Part shown: positions 59,158-64,000 of the stretch, piece after piece
Layout: every line of letters starts with the position of its first letter
How positions within the stretch are numbered: the first letter of the stretch is position 1
NCBI GenBank assembly: GCA_002698425.1
Contig: NZXU01000101.1
Location: 1-64,000 of the forward strand
Source: Ahrensia sp.
GTDB lineage: Bacteria; Pseudomonadota; Alphaproteobacteria; Rhizobiales; Rhizobiaceae
Length of the DNA: 64,000 nt
Direction: 5' to 3'
Program-made: the position numbers and the translations under genes
The notes under the pieces: generated by a model
Database searches by the model: none
What the model was told of the DNA's origin: nothing
The model's input: the letters and a program-made list of their open reading frames with translations, nothing else

Positions 59158-59991
59158 ATGATTTCCATGGATGCGCTGAAAATAGTCACGCCGAAGGTCA
59201 GAAAAGCGGCAAACGGAACGGTCAGCGTCGTTCGCAACCTCTATGGTCGGGGCGACGCGACGGTGAGGCGTCTGCGGTATCGTTTGACGCGTCCGGTCCC
59301 GGCCGGCGTCCCCCCGGTGTGGACCCGCGAGTTGACGCAAATCGTGCTCCTTTCGGTCTTCGCGACCCTCTTTGCGGCGGTCTTCGATCCCTATTTCCGT
59401 CCGTTTGCGGGGCCGGCGCCGAATGTGGTGCTTCAGTTCCTGCGCGACATCACGGACGTCGCCAAATCGGGCTGGTACATCGTGCCCGCGATCATAGTGA
59501 TAGCGATCATCGGACTGCTGGACTGGAGCGCACTTCGACACGCCACGCGCCGCGCCCTTTTGAACGCCTATGGTCAGGCGGCCTTCATCCTGGCATCCGT
59601 CGCCGTCCCGGGAATCGCGATCAACATCGTCAAGCAGTTCGTCGGCCGCGCGCGCCCGGGGGTTGTCGAAACGGCCGGAATCTATGGATTCTCGCCCTTC
59701 GCGTTCGATCACGCCTATCAGAGTTTCCCGTCCGGCCACGCAACGACAGCCGGATCTCTCGCGATGATCTTGATGCTCTGGCATCCAGGGATTCGCATGC
59801 CTCTGTTTCTCGCAATGTTCATGCTGGCCTGCGGCCGGATTCCGGCCGGGGCGCATTATCCGTCGGACGTGGTGGCCGGCTTTTCGATCGGGGCGATCGT
59901 GACGCTGATATTCGCGCGATGGCTCGCACGCCGCCGCGCCGTCTTCCGGTTTCGCGGCGATGGGCAGTTTCCGGAGCTGATCGAAAAATAG
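59158..59991 (+). CDS. PAP2-family membrane phosphatase
   Basis: A 277-residue membrane phosphatase, with about six helices and the three PAP2 motifs: KQFVGRARP (motif 1), SFPSGHATT (motif 2) and RIPAGAHYPSDVVAG (motif 3). It could remove phosphate from undecaprenyl pyrophosphate, phosphatidic acid or lipid A; the substrate cannot be read from the sequence. The ATG 59158 is used, with no strong ribosome site. Divergent from metC. Confidence 0.9.
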   Translation: MISMDALKIVTPKVRKAANGTVSVVRNLYGRGDATVRRLRYRLTRPVPAGVPPVWTRELTQIVLLSVFATLFAAVFDPYFRPFAGPAPNVVLQFLRDITDVAKSGWYIVPAIIVIAIIGLLDWSALRHATRRALLNAYGQAAFILASVAVPGIAINIVKQFVGRARPGVVETAGIYGFSPFAFDHAYQSFPSGHATTAGSLAMILMLWHPGIRMPLFLAMFMLACGRIPAGAHYPSDVVAGFSIGAIVTLIFARWLARRRAVFRFRGDGQFPELIEK

Positions 59992-60107
59992 GCAAAAGCG
60001 CCTTTTCGAAGCGCTGTGAATCATTCCGGTAACGTTTCAGAAATAATTCATTTACCCTTGACGCTATTGCCAAATTGGCTTTGTCTTCCGTTGTGGAGGG
60101 AGGCATC

Positions 60108-60134
60108 GGTGGCGTTTTCGCGAGAAACGCCGCC
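60108..60134 (+). promoter_or_regulatory. Hairpin in the aapJ leader
   Basis: GGTGGCGTTT (60108-60117) pairs with AAACGCCGCC (60125-60134), with one G-U pair. It lies between a possible -35 (TTGACG at 60058-60063) and aapJ, about 80 bases before its start. A role in attenuation or mRNA stability is possible. Confidence 0.4.
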
Positions 60135-60215
60135 AGTTGAGAGCTTTGTTTAGGCTCCGGTGAACCGATGCTCGTGCCCATCTGTAGTAACGTGAGCAAC
60201 GAGAGGTTGAACTCT

Positions 60216-61235
60216 ATGAAAAAATTTATGCTGACCGGCGCGCTTGGCGCAGCTGCCCTTGTATTCGCAGGCGCGGCGGCCTCGGCGGCGACGCTGGATG
60301 ACGTGAAGGCAAAGGGATTTGTTCAGTGCGGCGTGAGCCAGGGCCTTCCGGGATTCTCCAATCCCGATGCGGACGGCAACTGGAGCGGTCTGGACGTGGA
60401 TCTCTGCCGTGCGGTCGCCGCGGCGATTTTCGGTGACGGCGATGCCGTGAAGTTCACGCCTCTCTCGGCCAAGGAGCGTTTCACCGCTCTGCAGTCGGGC
60501 GAAGTCGACGTTCTTTCGCGTAACACCACCTGGACCATGAGCCGCGATACCCAGCTCGGCCTGAACTTCGCCGGCGTCAACTACTATGACGGCCAGGGCT
60601 TCATGATCCGCACCTCCATGGACATCAATTCGGCTCTCGAGCTGTCGGGTGCGTCGATCTGCACCAACACCGGTACGACAACCGAGCTGAACGTCGCGGA
60701 CTATTTCCGCGCCAACAACATGGATTACGAGCTGGTCGCCTTCGAAAAGGCCGACGAGGTCGTGGCCGCCTATGATGCCGGCCGTTGCGACGTTTACACC
60801 ACGGACGCTTCCGGCCTTTATGCCCAGCGCCTGAAGCTGACCAATCCGGGCGAGCACAAGGTTCTGCCGGAAATCATCTCCAAGGAGCCGCTTGGCCCTG
60901 TCGTTCGCCAGGGCGACGACCAGTGGTTCAACATCATCAAGTGGGTCCATATCGCCACGGTGAACGCCGAGGAACTCGGTGTGACGATGGCCAATGTCGA
61001 AGAGATGAAGGGCAGCGATAACCCGGCAATCAAGCGCGTACTTGGTACCGAGGGCAATTTCGGCGAGTCCATCGGTCTTGACGCCGACTGGGCCGCCAAG
61101 GCGATCAGCGCCGTCGGCAATTACGGCGAGATCTTCGACCGCAATGTCGGTCCGGATACCCCGCTTGGTATCGCGCGCGGCGTGAACGCGCTCTGGACCA
61201 AGGGCGGCCTGATGTACGGCCCGCCGATCCGCTAA
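60216..61235 (+). CDS. aapJ: General L-amino acid ABC transporter, binding protein
   Basis: A 339-residue periplasmic binding protein of the AapJ family. Signal peptide MKKFMLTGALGAAALVFAGAAASA; the mature domain has CGVSQGLPGFSNPDADGNWSGLDVDLCRAVAAA and ALQSGEVDVLSRNTTWTMSRD. AapJQMP is the general amino-acid permease of rhizobia, taking up many L-amino acids. ATG 60216 follows GAGAGGTTGAACTCT. A hairpin follows and then aapQ. Confidence 0.96.
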   Translation: MKKFMLTGALGAAALVFAGAAASAATLDDVKAKGFVQCGVSQGLPGFSNPDADGNWSGLDVDLCRAVAAAIFGDGDAVKFTPLSAKERFTALQSGEVDVLSRNTTWTMSRDTQLGLNFAGVNYYDGQGFMIRTSMDINSALELSGASICTNTGTTTELNVADYFRANNMDYELVAFEKADEVVAAYDAGRCDVYTTDASGLYAQRLKLTNPGEHKVLPEIISKEPLGPVVRQGDDQWFNIIKWVHIATVNAEELGVTMANVEEMKGSDNPAIKRVLGTEGNFGESIGLDADWAAKAISAVGNYGEIFDRNVGPDTPLGIARGVNALWTKGGLMYGPPIR

Positions 61236-61247
61236 GCGAAATCAATC

Positions 61248-61274
61248 TCACCCGGCCGCAACGCGGCCGGGTGA
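61248..61274 (+). terminator. Hairpin between aapJ and aapQ
   Basis: A perfect 12-bp stem (61248-61259 with 61263-61274) closes an AAC loop 13 bases after the aapJ stop, then ATTTCTTT. It is likely a partial terminator or mRNA-stabilising structure that lowers permease levels relative to the binding protein. Confidence 0.75.
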
Positions 61275-61381
61275 ATTTCTTTCCGGTGGGGACATGCCAT
61301 TACAGATGGCGCGGGAAGCGGTTCGGCTTTTTTCGTTAGCTGCCATGACATGTCCGTCACGACGAGCGGGTGAGTAAGCAT

Positions 61382-62587
61382 ATGGCTGTTACCGACGTAA
61401 CACCGAACGGCTCCGGCGATACCGCGCCGAAGGTCGCTCTTCTCAACAATCCAGAAGTCAGGGGCTGGGTTTTCCAGATCGTCCTGGCCGTCCTGATCGC
61501 CTATCTGGCGTTCGCGGGCTGGACGAACATGAACGCGAACCTTCGTGCGGCGGGCATTGCCTCCGGCTGGGGGTTCCTGGGCACAAATGCCGGCTTTGCG
61601 ATCAGCCAGTCGCTCATAGAGTATAGCCAGGCGTCGTCGACCTATGGACGCGTCTATATCGTCGGGCTTCTCAATACGCTGGCGGTCGCCTTCGTCGGCA
61701 TTATTTTCGCGACGATCATCGGCTTCATCGTCGGCGTGGCGCGTCTTTCGAAGAACTGGATGGTCAGCCGACTGGCCACCGTCTATGTCGAGAGCCTTCG
61801 CAACATCCCGCTGCTGCTGCAGATTTTCATCTGGTATTTCGGTGTTCTCCGCCTGCTGCCGCAGCCGCGCGAGGGCTTCGATTTCGGCCCGCTCGGCCTT
61901 TTGAACAACCGCGGCTTTTTCGCTCCGAAACCGGTGTGGGGCGATGGCGCGGAATTCATTCTCTACGCATTCGTCATCGCTTGCGTGATTGCCTGGGCGG
62001 TTGGCCGCTGGGCACGCGCGCGGCAAATGGCGACGGGACAGACATTCCCGAGTTTCCTTGTCGGTCTCGGTACGATCGTCCTCTTGCCGCTCGTCGTGTT
62101 CTTCGCGATGGGTGCGCCGCTGACCTGGGACATCCCGAAGATGGGTGGTTTCCGGCCGAGCGGCGGCATGACGATCATTCCGGAATATATCGCGATGCTC
62201 GTCGCTCTCGCGACCTATACGGCATCGTTCATCGCCGAAATCGTGCGTGCGGGTATCCTCGCCGTCAACAGGGGGCAAACCGAGGCCTCCCACGCACTCG
62301 GTCTGCGAAACGGTCCGACCCTGCGGCTGGTGATCATCCCGCAGGCCATGCGCATCATCATACCGCCTCTGACCAGCCAGTATCTCAACCTGACGAAAAA
62401 CTCGTCGTTGGCGGTCGCCATCGCCTATCCGGAACTGACCTCGGTCTTCGCCGGAACGGCGCTGAACCAGACCGGCCAGGCCGTCGAGATCATCTCGCTG
62501 ACGATGCTCACCTATCTGACGATATCGCTTGTGACCTCGCTGTTCATGAACTGGTACAACAACCGCGTGGCGCTGGTGGAGAGATAA
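61382..62587 (+). CDS. aapQ: General L-amino acid ABC transporter permease
   Basis: A 401-residue membrane permease with an N-terminal extension and a long periplasmic loop. The C-terminal permease domain has the EAA loop [27 protein letters not shown]. The N-terminal helix starts at [22 protein letters not shown] 61382 is used; GTG 61370 is in frame. It forms the permease pair with aapM. Confidence 0.95.
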   Translation: MAVTDVTPNGSGDTAPKVALLNNPEVRGWVFQIVLAVLIAYLAFAGWTNMNANLRAAGIASGWGFLGTNAGFAISQSLIEYSQASSTYGRVYIVGLLNTLAVAFVGIIFATIIGFIVGVARLSKNWMVSRLATVYVESLRNIPLLLQIFIWYFGVLRLLPQPREGFDFGPLGLLNNRGFFAPKPVWGDGAEFILYAFVIACVIAWAVGRWARARQMATGQTFPSFLVGLGTIVLLPLVVFFAMGAPLTWDIPKMGGFRPSGGMTIIPEYIAMLVALATYTASFIAEIVRAGILAVNRGQTEASHALGLRNGPTLRLVIIPQAMRIIIPPLTSQYLNLTKNSSLAVAIAYPELTSVFAGTALNQTGQAVEIISLTMLTYLTISLVTSLFMNWYNNRVALVER

Positions 62588-62591
62588 GACA

Positions 62592-63929
62592 ATGGCCGAA
62601 CAACACTCCGCAGCCGATATCGCCTTTGTCCGCCATGAAATGCTGCCGCAACAAGACGCGCCGGCCACGTCGAGAGGCGTCGTGGCCTGGTTTCGCGAAA
62701 GCCTGTTTTCCTCGATTCCCTATACTATCCTGACCCTCGTTTGCCTTTATGTACTCTGGGTCATCATTCCCCCGCTGCTGAGTTTTCTCCTCACCAACGC
62801 GGTATGGAGCGGCGCGGACCGGGCGGTTTGCGCAACCGAAGCCCAGGGCGGCATCCAGCCGGACGGATGGTTCGGTGCGTGTTGGGCCTATGTCGGGGAT
62901 TACGCCAACCAGTTCATCTACGGCCGCTATCCCAACGCGGAGCAGTGGCGCGTCAACATTGTCGGCATCCTCTTTTTCGGAGGCCTTGCCGGGCTGTTGG
63001 TCCCGTCGGTGCCCTACAAGCGCGAAAACATCATTTTTCTCGCGGTAGTCTTTCCGATCGCAGCACTCATTCTCCTGACCGGCGGTCACCTTTCGGTGGG
63101 CGGTCTCTATATCCCGCTCGCCATCCTTGCGGTCATCGCACTCGCCGTTCGCTTCCTGTTTGCGAAACTATCGGACTCGGATCCGATTCCCGGGCTGAAG
63201 AACGTCGCGTTCTTGTTCGTCGGCCTGTTCGTCCTGCTCTTCATCCTGGGGTTCGATTTCGGCCTGGTCCATGTGGAAACCGAGGTCTGGGGCGGTCTTC
63301 TGGTCACCTTGGTGATCGCCGTGACCGGCATCGCTGCATCCTTGCCGCTCGGGATCGCGCTGGCGCTCGGGCGCCGTTCGGCGCTGCCGATCGTCCGCTT
63401 CTTTTCGATCGTCTTCATCGAGTTCTGGCGCGGCGTGCCGCTGATCACCGTACTGTTCATGTCATCGGTGATGCTGCCGCTATTCCTTCCGGAAGGCGTC
63501 TCCTTCGACAAACTGCTGCGCGCCCTGATCGGTGTGGCGCTGTTCTCGTCGGCCTATATGGCGGAGGTCGTCCGCGGCGGCCTGCAGGCGCTGCCCAAGG
63601 GGCAATATGAAGGCGCGATGGCGCTCGGGCTGAACTGGACGCAGATGATGCGCATGATCATCCTGCCGCAGGCCCTGAAACTGGTGATCCCGGGGATCGT
63701 CAACACCTTCATCGGCCTGTTCAAGGATACGACGCTCGTCCTGATCATCGGACTTTTCGATTTTCTCGGGCAGATCCAGTCGTCCTATTCAGACCCCGCC
63801 TGGGCATCTCCCGTCCAGGCGATGACGGGCTACGCCTTCGCGGCGATTATCTACTGGATCTTTTGTTTCAGCATGTCCCGCTACTCCATGTTCATGGAAC
63901 GAAAACTCGACACGGGCCACAAACGGTAA
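62592..63929 (+). CDS. aapM: General L-amino acid ABC transporter permease
   Basis: A 445-residue membrane permease, partner of AapQ. The EAA loop is [30 protein letters not shown]. Extra N-terminal helices precede the permease core. It starts 4 bases after the aapQ stop, and aapP follows after 12 bases. Confidence 0.95.
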   Translation: MAEQHSAADIAFVRHEMLPQQDAPATSRGVVAWFRESLFSSIPYTILTLVCLYVLWVIIPPLLSFLLTNAVWSGADRAVCATEAQGGIQPDGWFGACWAYVGDYANQFIYGRYPNAEQWRVNIVGILFFGGLAGLLVPSVPYKRENIIFLAVVFPIAALILLTGGHLSVGGLYIPLAILAVIALAVRFLFAKLSDSDPIPGLKNVAFLFVGLFVLLFILGFDFGLVHVETEVWGGLLVTLVIAVTGIAASLPLGIALALGRRSALPIVRFFSIVFIEFWRGVPLITVLFMSSVMLPLFLPEGVSFDKLLRALIGVALFSSAYMAEVVRGGLQALPKGQYEGAMALGLNWTQMMRMIILPQALKLVIPGIVNTFIGLFKDTTLVLIIGLFDFLGQIQSSYSDPAWASPVQAMTGYAFAAIIYWIFCFSMSRYSMFMERKLDTGHKR

Positions 63930-63941
63930 GGAAGCACAGTC

Positions 63942-64000
63942 ATGACAGCCGAGAACGCAGCCGAGGAAATCCGCGAGGCCGACCGGACCAAGATGACGGT
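63942..64000 (+). CDS. aapP: Amino acid ABC transporter ATPase, 5' fragment
   Basis: Only about 19 codons are in the window (MTAENAAEEIREADRTKMTV), with AAGGAAGCACAGTC before ATG 63942. The family ATPase motifs lie outside. The call rests on order in the aapJQMP operon. Confidence 0.75.
   Translation, partial: MTAENAAEEIREADRTKMT

Overview
The window reads as ordinary chromosome from an alphaproteobacterium of the order Hyphomicrobiales (Rhizobiales). Three things support this: high GC, the gene run recA-alaS-icd-trmJ-murI-rpsD-ttcA, and family markers typical of the group (AapJQMP amino-acid permease, Smo/MtlK polyol operon, ATP-synthase zeta/DUF1476, BA14K, DUF1127, double cold-shock protein, purS-type purine genes). 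The genus cannot be fixed from the sequence; a rhizobial or marine relative such as Hoeflea or Martelella is only a guess. No insertion sequence, integrase, prophage, CRISPR array, rRNA or toxin-antitoxin pair was seen. No stretch over 300 bases lacks a gene or RNA.

Region 1-8.3 kb: the end of prfB with its programmed +1 frameshift site, small hypothetical and EamA genes, a di-haem cytochrome c peroxidase, a Crp/Fnr regulator, a BA14K protein and a psuK-psuG pseudouridine-degradation pair. Region 7-17.7 kb is informational: recA, alaS, a DedA pair, icd, trmJ-murI, a DUF4336 protein, rpsD and ttcA. TrmJ and TtcA both modify tRNA position 32.

Region 17.7-34.2 kb, mostly minus strand: a Bcr-type exporter, YtoQ, DUF2332, then grxD - basic protein - bolA - purL, a MocR regulator divergent from a DUF1127 gene, purQ, an acyltransferase, purS, purC and, after an unrelated group of genes, purB. 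Five de novo purine genes therefore lie within 13 kb but are interrupted by unrelated genes.

Region 34.2-43.8 kb: DUF2259, an unusual pair of an orphan Livk-type binding protein and a P1 autoproteolytic peptidase, and, divergent from it, a molybdenum-hydroxylase maturation cassette (CoxD/MoxR, CoxE, split XdhC, MoeA-like and MobA-like proteins) with no structural hydroxylase genes nearby. The last two genes are in the same frame and separated only by one TGA.

Region 43.8-52 kb: a minus-strand polyol uptake and oxidation operon (HAD phosphatase, SorC-type regulator, SmoEFGK, SmoS, MtlK). Region 52-60 kb: a two-domain Mur-ligase-like protein of unknown role beside tRNA-Glu, an M15 lipoprotein, gloA, a double cold-shock protein, DUF192, tRNA-Pro, an NDUFS4-like complex I protein, tRNA-Arg, metC and a PAP2 phosphatase. 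Region 60-64 kb: the start of the aapJQMP operon, cut off a few codons into aapP.

The points most worth following are the single-stop split in the molybdenum cassette, the orphan Mur-ligase-like protein with a four-cysteine tail, the operator-like repeats between the MocR and DUF1127 genes, the promoter-plus-hairpin rpsD leader, and the repeated use of strong hairpins between binding-protein and permease genes.
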